NCBI RefSeq assembly: GCF_007988945.1
Contig: NZ_BJVC01000003.1
Coordinates: forward strand, 291,113 to 355,112
Direction of reading: 5' to 3'
Length of the DNA: 64,000 nucleotides
Source: Swaminathania salitolerans
Lineage (GTDB): Bacteria > Pseudomonadota > Alphaproteobacteria > Acetobacterales > Acetobacteraceae
The number at the start of each line of letters is the position of its first letter. Within the stretch, counting starts at the first letter, position 1. Made by a program: the position numbers and the translations under genes. Of this stretch, positions 42,187-50,308 are shown piece after piece. Under the pieces are notes generated by a model. That model was not told the origin of the DNA. It ran no database searches and saw only the letters and a program-made list of their open reading frames with translations.

Positions 42187-43374
42187 TCAGTCGGCTGCGT
42201 CGGCAACCTCGACCGTCTTGGTCTCGGCCTTGTGGACACGCACGCGCGGCCCGCGGGCGGGTTTGCGCGATTCGAGCAACGTGACCTGCTCGGCCACCTG
42301 CGTCTCGTATTTGTATTCTGCGGGACGCTGGTTCTCGAGAGAGATCTCCGGGACCATCGGCTTTTCGGTCTCGGGTCCGAACAGGGCCACCTTCGCGATA
42401 TGCCAGGGACGCTTGACGGCATCCATGACGGCCGTGGATTCGTAACCCGAATGGACCATGCAATCGGCGCATTTCTCATAGGCGCCGGTGCCGTACTGTT
42501 CCCAGGCGGTGTCGTCCATCAGCTCCCTGAACGTCTTGGCATAGCCTTCGCCGAGCAGATAGCAGGGACGCTGCCAGCCGAACACGGTACGCAGAGGCTT
42601 GCCCCAGGGCGTGCAGTGATAATTCTCGTTGCCCGCGAGGAAGTTCAGGAAGAGCGGCGACTGGGTGAAGCGCCACTTCTTGCCCTTGCCCAGACGGAAG
42701 ATGTCGCGGAAGAGCTGCTTGGTCTTCTGGCGGTTCAGGAAGTGCTCCTGATCGGGCGCACGCTCATAGGCGTAACCCGGTGCCGTCATGACGCCATCGA
42801 CGCCGAGCGCCATGACCTCGTCGAAGAACCGCGCCACGCGCTCGGGCTGCGCACCGTCGAACAGCGTGCAGTTGATCGAGACCCGGAATCCGCGTTCCTT
42901 CGCCTTGCGAATGGCGGAAACGGCACGCTCGTACACACCTTCCTGGCAGACGGACGAATCGTGCATCGCCTTGTCGCCATCGAGATGGATATCCCAGGAG
43001 AAGAAGGGATTGGGCTCGTAATCGTCGAGCTTCTTCTCGAGCAGGAGCCCGTTGGTGCACAGATAGACGTATTTCTTGCGCGCCGTCAGACCCTTGACGA
43101 TTTCGGGCATCTCCTTGTGAAGGAGCGGCTCACCGCCTGCGATCGCAATGACGGGGGCATCGGCTTCGGCATCCGCATCCAGACAATCCTGCACGCTCAG
43201 ACGCTGGTTCAGGATCTGGGCGGGATAGTCGATCTTGCCGCAACCGGCGCAGGCAAGGTTGCAGCGGAACAGCGGTTCGAGCATCAGGACAAGGGGATAG
43301 CGCTTGCGACCCAGAAGATGCTGCTTGACCACATAACGTCCGACACGGACGGCCTGCATCAATGGAACGGCCAT
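42187..43374 (-). CDS. hpnH: Adenosyl-hopene transferase, radical SAM
   Basis: Adds the adenosyl group of SAM to diploptene, the first step in making side-chain-extended hopanoids at the inner membrane. 395 aa. The radical SAM cysteines are C38, C42 and C45 in FRCNLACAGCG. Other signatures are IAGGEPLLHKEMPEIV, LCTNGLLL, SWDIHLDGDKAMHD, and C-terminal cysteines in EKCADCMVHSGYE. It runs leftward from a long regulatory gap and is divergent from hpnM-hpnI-hpnJ-hpnK. Confidence 0.95.
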   Translation of the reverse strand: MAVPLMQAVRVGRYVVKQHLLGRKRYPLVLMLEPLFRCNLACAGCGKIDYPAQILNQRLSVQDCLDADAEADAPVIAIAGGEPLLHKEMPEIVKGLTARKKYVYLCTNGLLLEKKLDDYEPNPFFSWDIHLDGDKAMHDSSVCQEGVYERAVSAIRKAKERGFRVSINCTLFDGAQPERVARFFDEVMALGVDGVMTAPGYAYERAPDQEHFLNRQKTKQLFRDIFRLGKGKKWRFTQSPLFLNFLAGNENYHCTPWGKPLRTVFGWQRPCYLLGEGYAKTFRELMDDTAWEQYGTGAYEKCADCMVHSGYESTAVMDAVKRPWHIAKVALFGPETEKPMVPEISLENQRPAEYKYETQVAEQVTLLESRKPARGPRVRVHKAETKTVEVADAAD

Positions 43375-43904
43375 GTATCTCTTTGCTCCTACACCAGATG
43401 ACGTGCGATCGCGGAGCCAGATCGGGCCCGGCAGACAGGCCGCCTCGACGTCAAACGTAAGACCCGTTGATCAGAAAATCTCTGGAAAACAACACCGGAA
43501 GACTGTTCGGCGTGCAAGACTCAAAATGACACAAACGGGATGATAAAGCGTGGCCTATACACCGGCGCGGCACGACTTCTCAACAACGCATCTTTTTCGG
43601 CGAACAGGCTGTGTCATTTTAGTGACATGTCTTTCGGATAACTAACCTATTTTTAAGCTGAAATCTGTTGCAACATATGGGGCGATGCGCGCATTCGCTG
43701 CCTTCGCCATCCGGTTACGGCACCCTATTTGCACTTTTCAGCGTTATATCCGACATATGCCGGACAAGGCCGGGTGCTTCGAAAAGGGGTGCCGGTCGAG
43801 GTCGGGCAGGAGATGATCTGGTCGGGATGCGACTCACCCCACTTTTCCGGGTGGGTCTCCAGTCATATGTCTATCCCGCATCAGGGCAGATTTGAGGACG
43901 CAGC
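43375..43904. promoter_or_regulatory. Divergent hopanoid promoter region, 530 bp
   Basis: More AT-rich than its surroundings. It contains a perfect 10-bp inverted pair AAAATGACAC (43523-43532) and GTGTCATTTT (43611-43620), and next to the second arm a TGTCA-6-TGACA site (43612-43627). The open frame at 43668-43895 has no ribosome-binding site or recognisable product and is probably not a gene. I cannot place -35/-10 boxes with confidence. Confidence 0.5.
43523..43627. promoter_or_regulatory. TGACA/TGTCA half-sites in the hpn divergent region
   Basis: AAAATGACAC at 43523-43532 and its exact reverse complement at 43611-43620; the latter continues into AGTGACA, giving a third half-site at 43623-43627. 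The spacing could allow DNA looping by a dimeric regulator. No regulator gene is adjacent. Confidence 0.45.
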
Positions 43905-44612
43905 ATGACATCAGTTACCGCCAGAACTTCGCGTGCCACCAATGAAAGACGGTCCGCCGCAAGACGGACCCTGTGCGCGTCCCTCGCCCTCGCTGCGCTG
44001 ATGGCGCCGGGGGCTGCCGCCCTCGTCTCCCCCGCCATGGCCCAGACCGGTGCCGCGACGGGCGGTGCCGCCAGTTCGGCAGCCGTTGCACCGATCGACA
44101 GTCTCTATGCCGTTCTGCGCCAGATCCAGGCACCCACGAGCGGAACGCCCGATGCCCGCGCCGCCATGGTCGCTCCCGTGATCGACCGGATCTTCGATCT
44201 CTCGACCGTCCTGCACAACTCGATCGGGATGCGGTACACGACCCTGTCCTCCGACGAGCAGACGAAGCTTCTTGCCGCGTTCCGGAAATTCACCGTCGCG
44301 CGCTATGTCTCGAGCTTCAAGAAAGGGGGCGATGCCCGGTTCACGGTCAATCCCGTGACCCGTCCCGCACCGACGGGCGGCAGCACCATCGTCAACACCA
44401 CGATCGGAGGTGGCAGTGATTCGGCCACGACGATCAATTACGTGATGATGCCGTCGGGCGGCGGATACCGGATCGTCGATATTCTTCTCAACGGTCATAT
44501 CAGTCAGGTCGCCGCGCAGCGTGCCGATTTCAGCTCGACTCTCGCGCGCGGCGGGGTTGACGGTCTGGTGACCCTTCTGAACCGCAAGACCGCCAAGTTC
44601 CTGAACGACTGA
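43905..44612 (+). CDS. hpnM: MlaC/Ttg2-family exported protein (HpnM-like)
   Basis: 235-aa periplasmic protein with a long N-region and signal peptide ending PAMAQ. The MlaC-type fold is indicated by APVIDRIFDLSTVLHNSIGMRYTTLSSDEQTKLLAAFRKFTVARY and a C-terminal VDILLNGHISQVAAQRADFSSTLARGGVDGLVTLLNRKT. MlaC carries phospholipids between membranes; HpnM copies in hopanoid clusters are presumed to help hopanoid transport. GAGGAC precedes the ATG. First gene of the rightward hpn group. Confidence 0.88.
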   Translation: MTSVTARTSRATNERRSAARRTLCASLALAALMAPGAAALVSPAMAQTGAATGGAASSAAVAPIDSLYAVLRQIQAPTSGTPDARAAMVAPVIDRIFDLSTVLHNSIGMRYTTLSSDEQTKLLAAFRKFTVARYVSSFKKGGDARFTVNPVTRPAPTGGSTIVNTTIGGGSDSATTINYVMMPSGGGYRIVDILLNGHISQVAAQRADFSSTLARGGVDGLVTLLNRKTAKFLND

Positions 44613-44650
44613 GATGCCAGCCGGACCCTTCCAGTGTTCCTTCCTGACAG

Positions 44651-44660
44651 GGGAGGAGGA
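44651..44660 (+). promoter_or_regulatory. Ribosome-binding site fixing the hpnI GTG start
   Basis: GGGAGGAGGA, 6 nt before the GTG at 44667. It rules against the upstream GTG at 44634. Confidence 0.8.
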
Positions 44661-44666
44661 ATACGC

Positions 44667-45917
44667 GTGCCCGGCATTCTGAGCTGGCTGGGCTATGCCT
44701 CGGCCGGGCTCGCCGTCGCCGGGTGTGCGCAGTCCCTGATCGGCGCGGCCCTGATCGCCGCGTTCCGGCGCAACGAGCGCCGGGAGAGGCGCGCGCCTGA
44801 AACCGGCGCGCCCAATACCGGCGCATATGAGAATGGCGCATACGAGAATGGCACGAACGGGACGGGCGCAGACACGCTTCCGCCGGTCACGATCTTCAAG
44901 CCGCTTCACGGCGACGAACCGATGCTGGAGGCGGCCCTGCGCAGTTTCTGCATGCAGGATTATCCCGCCTTCCAGATCGTATGCGGCGTGCAGCGCAAGG
45001 ACGATCCGGCGATCGCCGTCGTCGAGAGGCTGCGCGGCGCCTTTCCGTCATGTCAGATCGATCTGGTCATCGACCCGACCCCTCATGGCACGAATCGCAA
45101 GGTTGCCAACCTGATCAACATGGCCCCCCGTGCCAGACACGATCTGTTCGTCATCTCCGATTCCGATATCCATGTTCCTCCGAATTATTTGCGGGACGTG
45201 GTCCGGGGTCTGCTCACGCCGGGTGTCGGCCTCGTGACGACGCTCTATGCAGGACTGCCTGCCAGCGCGTCGCTCGTGCGACAATTCGCAGCCTGTCAGA
45301 TCAATCACAATTTCATGCCCGGCGTCATGATGTCGCGCCTGCTCGGACGACGCGACTGTCTGGGCGCCACCATGGCCCTGCACCGGTCCACCCTCGCGCG
45401 TATCGGCGGGTTGACCGCTCTGGCCGATCATGTCGCAGACGATGCCGTACTCGGGCAGCGCGTCCGTGGCCTCGGGCAGACCATTGCGCTTGCACCCTGC
45501 ATGACCTGGACGACCGTTGCGGAAGATTCGGCGCGCGCGATGATCGAGCACGAGCTCCGCTGGGGACGGACGGTCAAGAATGTCGAACCCGTCGGCTACG
45601 GTCTCTCGGCCATCCAGCTTCCCCTGTTCTGGGCCAGCGTCACGCTCGTCTGCTGCTGGCAGAGCAGCTGGGCGCTCTGGTTCTTCCTCGGGATCTGGGC
45701 CGTACGCGCGACAGCGGCCCTGATCGTGGATATCCTGCTCGGACGCGTGACCCCGGTCGTGTACGGTCTCTTCCCCCTGCGCGAATGGCTGTCGGCGGCG
45801 ATCATGGTCGGCAGCGCCCGCGGACAGCGCGTGGAATGGCGTGGCCAGACGCTGCATATCCGTCGCGCTTCCTCCGGCATTGCCCCTCCGGCCCATCCGG
45901 TGGAGCCGGGCGATTAG
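44667..45917 (+). CDS. hpnI: Hopanoid biosynthesis glycosyltransferase
   Basis: 416-aa family-2 glycosyltransferase similar to ceramide glucosyltransferases. It adds a sugar (GlcNAc in studied systems) to bacteriohopanetetrol. An N-terminal membrane segment (about 5-30) is followed by VTIFKPLHGDEPMLEAALRSF, DLVIDPTPHGTNRKVANL, a DSDIHVPPNYL metal-binding region, ADHVADDAVLGQRVRG (D-D) and HELRWGRTVKN (the Q/RxxRW-type motif), then C-terminal membrane segments. A linker near residues 42-66 carries the five-residue repeat APNTG/AYENG/AYENG/TNGTG from a 15-bp DNA repeat, unusual for the family. Confidence 0.92.
   Translation: MPGILSWLGYASAGLAVAGCAQSLIGAALIAAFRRNERRERRAPETGAPNTGAYENGAYENGTNGTGADTLPPVTIFKPLHGDEPMLEAALRSFCMQDYPAFQIVCGVQRKDDPAIAVVERLRGAFPSCQIDLVIDPTPHGTNRKVANLINMAPRARHDLFVISDSDIHVPPNYLRDVVRGLLTPGVGLVTTLYAGLPASASLVRQFAACQINHNFMPGVMMSRLLGRRDCLGATMALHRSTLARIGGLTALADHVADDAVLGQRVRGLGQTIALAPCMTWTTVAEDSARAMIEHELRWGRTVKNVEPVGYGLSAIQLPLFWASVTLVCCWQSSWALWFFLGIWAVRATAALIVDILLGRVTPVVYGLFPLREWLSAAIMVGSARGQRVEWRGQTLHIRRASSGIAPPAHPVEPGD
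44805..44864. repeat. 15-bp x 4 in-frame tandem repeat in hpnI
   Basis: Units at 44805, 44820, 44835 and 44850 on the pattern GGCGCATAYGAGAAT; a fifth weak copy may precede. Encodes the pentapeptide repeat before the catalytic domain. Confidence 0.85.
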
Positions 45918-46029
45918 ACTTTTCGACGTTTCGACCCCATATGCTCCGGAAACTGCCAGAGCACCCTGAATTCCCACCTTTGCCGGGTTCAACGACCCGG
46001 GAGGTTTTTGACCAAGGAAGCACTTCACC

Positions 46030-47454
46030 ATGATGCGCACGCTGTTCCTTCAGCCCCCTTCCTTCGACGGTTTCGACGGCGGCGCCGGTTCGCGCTACCA
46101 GGCCAAGCGCGAGATCCGTTCCTTCTGGTTCCCGACCTGGTTGGCCCAGCCGGCCGCCATGGTCGAAGGCTCGCGTCTGATCGATGCGCCTCCGGCCGGC
46201 ATGGGCATGGAGCCGATCCTGAAGGACGTGATGAATCGCGACCTCGTGGTGATGCACACCTCGACCCCGTCCTTTGCGTCCGACGTGCGTGTGGCGCAGA
46301 TGCTGAAGGACGCGAATCCCAACCTGATGATCGGCATGGTCGGCGCGAAGGTTGCCGTGCAGCCCGACGAATCGATGGCCAAGGGCAGCCCGATCGACTT
46401 CGTCGCCCGCAACGAATTCGATTTCACAATCAAGGAAATCGCCGAAGGCCGCGAGCTGAAGGATGTGGACGGCATCACCTGGCGCAACAAGGATGGCGAG
46501 ATCATCGCCAATCGCGATCGCGCCATGATCGAGGACATGGACTCCCTGCCCTTCGTCACGGAAGTCTACAAGCGCGACCTGAAGATCGAGGACTACTTCA
46601 TCGGGTATCTGATGCACCCGTATATCTCGATCTATACGGGCCGTGGCTGCAAGTCGCGCTGCACCTTCTGCCTGTGGCCGCAGACGGTCGGTGGCCATCG
46701 CTACCGCACGCGCAGCCCCGAGCATGTGGCTGCGGAAATCCGCCTCGCCAAGCAGTATTTCCCGCAGGTGAAGGAGTTCATGTTCGATGACGATACCTTC
46801 ACCGACGATCTGCCCCGTGCGGAAGCCATTGCGCGTGAAATGGGCAAGCTGGGTGTCACCTGGTCGTGCAACGCCAAGGCGAACGTGCCCTATGAAACGC
46901 TCAAGATCATGAAGGAAAACGGGCTGCGCCTGCTTCTGGTCGGCTATGAAAGCGGCAACCAGCAGATCCTTCACAACATCAAGAAGGGTATGCGCGTCGA
47001 AGTGGCACGCGAGTTCACCAGGAACTGCCACAAGCTGGGCATCAAGATCCACGGCACCTTCATCGTCGGCCTGCCGGGCGAGACGAAGGAGACCATTCAG
47101 GAAACCATCCGGTTCGCCCGCGAGATCAACCCGCACACGCTGCAGGTATCCCTGGCAGCCCCCTATCCCGGCACGGCGCTGCACAAGCAGGCCACCGAGA
47201 ATGGCTGGTTCAACGAGGCGGAGGCCGAGCTGATCGACGAGAACGGCGTGCAGATCGCACCGTTGCACTACCCCCATCTGTCGCATGAGGAGATCTTCAA
47301 CTCGGTCGAGGAATTCTATCGCAAGTTCTACTTCCGCGCGCCGAAGATCGCCTCGATCGTCAACGAGATGGTTCGCAGCCCGCAGATGATGAAGCGTCGC
47401 CTGCGCGAGGGCGTGGAATTCTTCCAGTTCCTCAAAGACCGCAACGCCGCCTGA
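46030..47454 (+). CDS. hpnJ: Hopanoid biosynthesis radical SAM protein
   Basis: 474-aa B12-binding-like plus radical SAM protein, needed for bacteriohopanetetrol cyclitol ether formation from the glucosaminyl hopanoid. The N-terminal cobalamin-fold-like half contains MMRTLFLQPPSFDGFDGGAGSR-type text (first 22 residues) and LVVMHTSTPSFASDV. The radical SAM cysteines are C207, C211 and C214 in GRGCKSRCTFCLWP, followed by FMFDDDTFTDD and FIVGLPGETKETI. Two adjacent ATGs; GGAAG lies upstream. hpnK follows after 6 bp. Confidence 0.94.
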   Translation: MMRTLFLQPPSFDGFDGGAGSRYQAKREIRSFWFPTWLAQPAAMVEGSRLIDAPPAGMGMEPILKDVMNRDLVVMHTSTPSFASDVRVAQMLKDANPNLMIGMVGAKVAVQPDESMAKGSPIDFVARNEFDFTIKEIAEGRELKDVDGITWRNKDGEIIANRDRAMIEDMDSLPFVTEVYKRDLKIEDYFIGYLMHPYISIYTGRGCKSRCTFCLWPQTVGGHRYRTRSPEHVAAEIRLAKQYFPQVKEFMFDDDTFTDDLPRAEAIAREMGKLGVTWSCNAKANVPYETLKIMKENGLRLLLVGYESGNQQILHNIKKGMRVEVAREFTRNCHKLGIKIHGTFIVGLPGETKETIQETIRFAREINPHTLQVSLAAPYPGTALHKQATENGWFNEAEAELIDENGVQIAPLHYPHLSHEEIFNSVEEFYRKFYFRAPKIASIVNEMVRSPQMMKRRLREGVEFFQFLKDRNAA

Positions 47455-47460
47455 TCCTTC

Positions 47461-48327
47461 ATGCGTCGTCTGATAGTCTCGGCCGATGATTTCGGCCTGA
47501 GCGAGGAGGTGAACGAGGCCATCGAGATCGCCCATCGCGACGGGCTGCTCTCGACGGCCAGCCTCATGGTTGCCGGTCCCGCCAGTGCCGACGCCGTTCG
47601 CAGGGCGAAGAAGCTGCCCGATCTGCGTGTCGGCCTGCATCTCGTCGTCATCGAAGGGGATTCGGCGCTGCCCGGCGCGACCATCCCGGCGATTGCGACA
47701 CCCGATGACCGCTTCGGCACCAGTCAGCTCGGTCTGGGCGTTTCCTATTTCTTTCGCCCCGCTGCCCGGCGCGCTCTGGCCCGCGAGATCGAGGCCCAGT
47801 TCCGGGCCTTTCTCTCATCCGGCCTGCCTCTCGATCACGCCAATGCCCACAAGCACATGCATCTGCACCCGACCGTCGGCAGGATGCTCGTCGAAACGGG
47901 GCTGCATTACGGGTTGCGTCACGTCCGCACCCCGATGGAACCGCCCGGGCCATTATCCGAGGCGGAGCTGCATTTCGATTCTTTCGGTGCGGCGGCCCTG
48001 CGCCGCTGGTGCGCGGTCCTGCGGGCCCAGATCGCCCGGGCCGGGATGACGACCAACGAGTCCTGTTTCGGCCTCGCCTGGAGCGGCCAGATGCTTCCCG
48101 GACGTGTCGCGGGACTGGTCCGCGCCCTGCCCGAAGGTCTGTCCGAGATGTATTTTCACCCGGCACTCGAGCAGAACACCCTGCTGCGTCGTCTCATGCC
48201 GGAATACGACCAGCGTGGGGAATTCGACGCGCTGGTCAGCACGGAAATGCGTGAGGCCGTCCGCGCCTCGGGGGTTACCCTGACGGACTGGTCAGGCAGA
48301 AGCCTGCCTCCGGGGAGGGCCGCCTGA
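47461..48327 (+). CDS. hpnK: Hopanoid biosynthesis YdjC/ChbG-family deacetylase
   Basis: 288-aa carbohydrate deacetylase of the YdjC type. It removes the N-acetyl group of the hopanoid sugar installed by HpnI. Metal and catalytic residues are in LIVSADDFGLSEEVNEAI (Asp-Asp), HLVVIEG and the HAN/HxH element DHANAHKHMHLHPTVG. No signal is evident. It completes the set hpnI-hpnJ-hpnK; convergent with trxA. Confidence 0.93.
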   Translation: MRRLIVSADDFGLSEEVNEAIEIAHRDGLLSTASLMVAGPASADAVRRAKKLPDLRVGLHLVVIEGDSALPGATIPAIATPDDRFGTSQLGLGVSYFFRPAARRALAREIEAQFRAFLSSGLPLDHANAHKHMHLHPTVGRMLVETGLHYGLRHVRTPMEPPGPLSEAELHFDSFGAAALRRWCAVLRAQIARAGMTTNESCFGLAWSGQMLPGRVAGLVRALPEGLSEMYFHPALEQNTLLRRLMPEYDQRGEFDALVSTEMREAVRASGVTLTDWSGRSLPPGRAA

Positions 48328-48348
48328 ACCTGCGGCCCCGGGCCGGGA

Positions 48349-48675
48349 TCAGAGGCTGGATTCGACCCAGGCCTTGAGCTGGCTCTTGGGCAGGGCGCCC
48401 GTCTTCTGCGCGACGACCTCGCCATTCCTGAACAGCATCAGTGTCGGAATGCTGCGAACGCCGAATCGTGTCGGCACTTCGGGATTCTCGTCGATATTGA
48501 TCTTGGCGACGGTCAGGCGTCCCTTGAATTCACCGCCGATCTCTTCGAGCGCCGGGCCGATCATCTTGCACGGGCCGCACCACTCCGCCCAGAAATCGAC
48601 CAGAACCGGGCCTTCAGCCTTCAGAACGTCCTTTTCGAAGCCGCTGTCGCTGACGGCAACCGTGTTTTCGCTCAT
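48349..48675 (-). CDS. trxA: Thioredoxin
   Basis: 108-aa disulfide reductant with active site WCGPC (residues 32-36), cis-Pro in RSIPTLMLF and the buried Asp in VDFWAEW. The start at 48675 is supported by GAGGAG directly upstream; a longer frame to 48753 is not family-like. In many alphaproteobacteria trxA directly follows addA; here two opposite-strand genes lie between them. Confidence 0.95.
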   Translation of the reverse strand: MSENTVAVSDSGFEKDVLKAEGPVLVDFWAEWCGPCKMIGPALEEIGGEFKGRLTVAKINIDENPEVPTRFGVRSIPTLMLFRNGEVVAQKTGALPKSQLKAWVESSL

Positions 48676-48847
48676 TTCACTCTCCTCAATCGGGGGGGCG
48701 ACCGCAGGGCCGACCCGAGAGCGACATATCAGCAGGAAAGCCGACACGTTCAAGAGCTGGTGAAGGAGGAATCGCTGCCATTGCGGGAACGCCCACCCTG
48801 GTGAACAGTTTTCTGTCGTGTTGTCATGGTGTTAGGGGGTCTGTCCT

Positions 48848-49840
48848 GTGTCATTGCGTCCGGTTCGTCGCATCCTCCGGCCTCGGATGGGCTGTCTCGC
48901 TGCCCTGCTCGGCCTTTCGGTAGCCCCTCTGGCCCCGACCTCACCGCTCCCGGAGTCACTGAGGCAGAAGGCCCACGCCGCACCTGCCGCATTGTCGTTC
49001 CAGCCTCTCACCGCACCCGCGACGCATCGCATCCTGCCCGGAAAGATCGTCTTTGCCCTTCTGGTCACCCCCGATGCAGCATCGGCCCGGTCGTTCTACG
49101 GGCCACTGTTCGACTGGCATTTCAGATCCGTCGGCAGGAAGGACTCGGGCAATCTCGAGATCATCCATCGCGGTCGTCCCATCGGCATGATCGTGCCGCG
49201 CGTCCTGCGTCATCCGGAGCGGGACACGCCCTTCTGGCTGCCTTTCCTCTCGACATCCGACACGGCGGCGCTCGCCCGGGAGGCACGCAGACAGGGAGGG
49301 AAGGTCCTGTTCGGTCCGCGCGCCGTTCCCGGTCTGGGTCAGGAAGCGGTCATTTCCGACCCGCAGAAGGGCCTCTTCGCCGCATTCAGCTCCGCCTCCG
49401 GCGATCCCGGCGACGAGGGGGAAACGACGTCGGGCGACTGGGCCTGGTCTTCCCTTCTGTCGCCCGCCCCGGACCGGTCCGCTGCATTCTACAAGACCCT
49501 CTTCGACTATGACGTGAAGCGCGTCGCCGACCCCGTCATCGGACGTCCTCTCCCGCATGAAAACGCACCGGGGCAGTTCTTTCTCGTCTCGCAGGGTCAG
49601 GAACGCGCGGGTATCGCCGGGCTTCCGCCGGGCGATGAACGCCCCGACAAGGCGCGCTGGGTCCAGTTCATGCGTGTCGACAATTGCGCCAGCACGGCAG
49701 AACAGGTGGCCCGTCTGGGCGGGAGGATCCTCGTTCCGCCCCATATGGATCGCGACGGCGCCATGCTCGCCATTTTCTCCGACCCGACAGGCGCGGTTTT
49801 CGGAGCGATCGAACCCGGAACGGAGGAAAAATCCCGATGA
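48848..49840 (+). CDS. Exported protein with two VOC (glyoxalase-like) domains
   Basis: 330-aa protein with an Arg-rich start and hydrophobic segment (about 14-30) that looks like a Sec signal or anchor. Two VOC modules follow: about 65-185 (FALLVTPDAASARSFYGPLFDWHF ... AVISDPQKGLFAAF) and about 200-325 (WSSLLSPAPDRSAAFYKTLFDYDV ... MLAIFSDPTGAVFGAIEP). The metal residues of glyoxalase I are not obvious, so it may bind rather than transform a ligand. The GTG start has AGGGGG 8 nt upstream; ATG 48887 is an alternative. Coupled to the next gene by ATGA. Confidence 0.82.
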   Translation: MSLRPVRRILRPRMGCLAALLGLSVAPLAPTSPLPESLRQKAHAAPAALSFQPLTAPATHRILPGKIVFALLVTPDAASARSFYGPLFDWHFRSVGRKDSGNLEIIHRGRPIGMIVPRVLRHPERDTPFWLPFLSTSDTAALAREARRQGGKVLFGPRAVPGLGQEAVISDPQKGLFAAFSSASGDPGDEGETTSGDWAWSSLLSPAPDRSAAFYKTLFDYDVKRVADPVIGRPLPHENAPGQFFLVSQGQERAGIAGLPPGDERPDKARWVQFMRVDNCASTAEQVARLGGRILVPPHMDRDGAMLAIFSDPTGAVFGAIEPGTEEKSR

Positions 49841-50226
49841 GCCGCATCGAGCGCCCCGGATCTGCCCGGCAGGAAACGACCCGGCAGGAAGCGTCCCGAA
49901 GAGGGGCGATCGCGTATCGACCTTTGCCCCCTCACGGGCTGCTGTCGCGCAGCGGGTTCGGCCGGATGCTGGCCGTGTTCGGCCTCGGCGCGATCCTGTC
50001 CCTGAGCGGCTGCGCCGGGCCCTATGGCACCTATGGTGGCCAGTATTACGGCTATCCGGGAGGCTGGGGGCGCCATGGATGGAACGGGGGCTATACGGTC
50101 GGGCCGCATTATACGGGCCGTGGCTGGGGTGGCCCGGGCTATCGCCGGAGGCTGACCCCGCGCCCGACGAGACCGCTCGGGCCGCGCCCGGCCGGACCGG
50201 CGGGAGCGCGCCCGATACGCCCCTGA
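49837..50226 (+). CDS. Small Gly/Tyr/Pro-rich lipoprotein
   Basis: 129-aa predicted lipoprotein: an unusually long N-region of about 44 residues with a RQETT/RQEAS repeat, then a hydrophobic stretch and lipobox LSLSGC with C59. The short mature part is rich in Gly, Tyr, Trp and then Arg/Pro (PYGTYGGQYYGYPGGWG, ending in a proline-rich tail). I do not recognise a family. An in-frame Met at about residue 44 could be the true start. Overlaps the VOC gene stop. Confidence 0.65.
   Translation: MSRIERPGSARQETTRQEASRRGAIAYRPLPPHGLLSRSGFGRMLAVFGLGAILSLSGCAGPYGTYGGQYYGYPGGWGRHGWNGGYTVGPHYTGRGWGGPGYRRRLTPRPTRPLGPRPAGPAGARPIRP
49864..49908. repeat. 15-bp x 3 in-frame tandem repeat
   Basis: Units at 49864, 49879 and 49894 encode ARQET/TRQEA/SRRGA in the N-region of the lipoprotein. 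Confidence 0.75.
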
Positions 50227-50308
50227 CAGGGACGGAGCATACCGAACGACCGGGGATGCCGACTCACGTCGTTCCGGGCGTCGTCCCGGCATCGCGCGCC
50301 GGTCCGTC

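Noticed and set aside
43668..43895. 75-aa open frame in the hpn control region
   Set aside because: No ribosome-binding site, no recognisable product, and it lies in the promoter gap of hpnM.
45802..47640. 612-aa open frame on the minus strand
   Set aside because: Antisense shadow of hpnJ and neighbours, which are recognisable radical SAM and deacetylase proteins.
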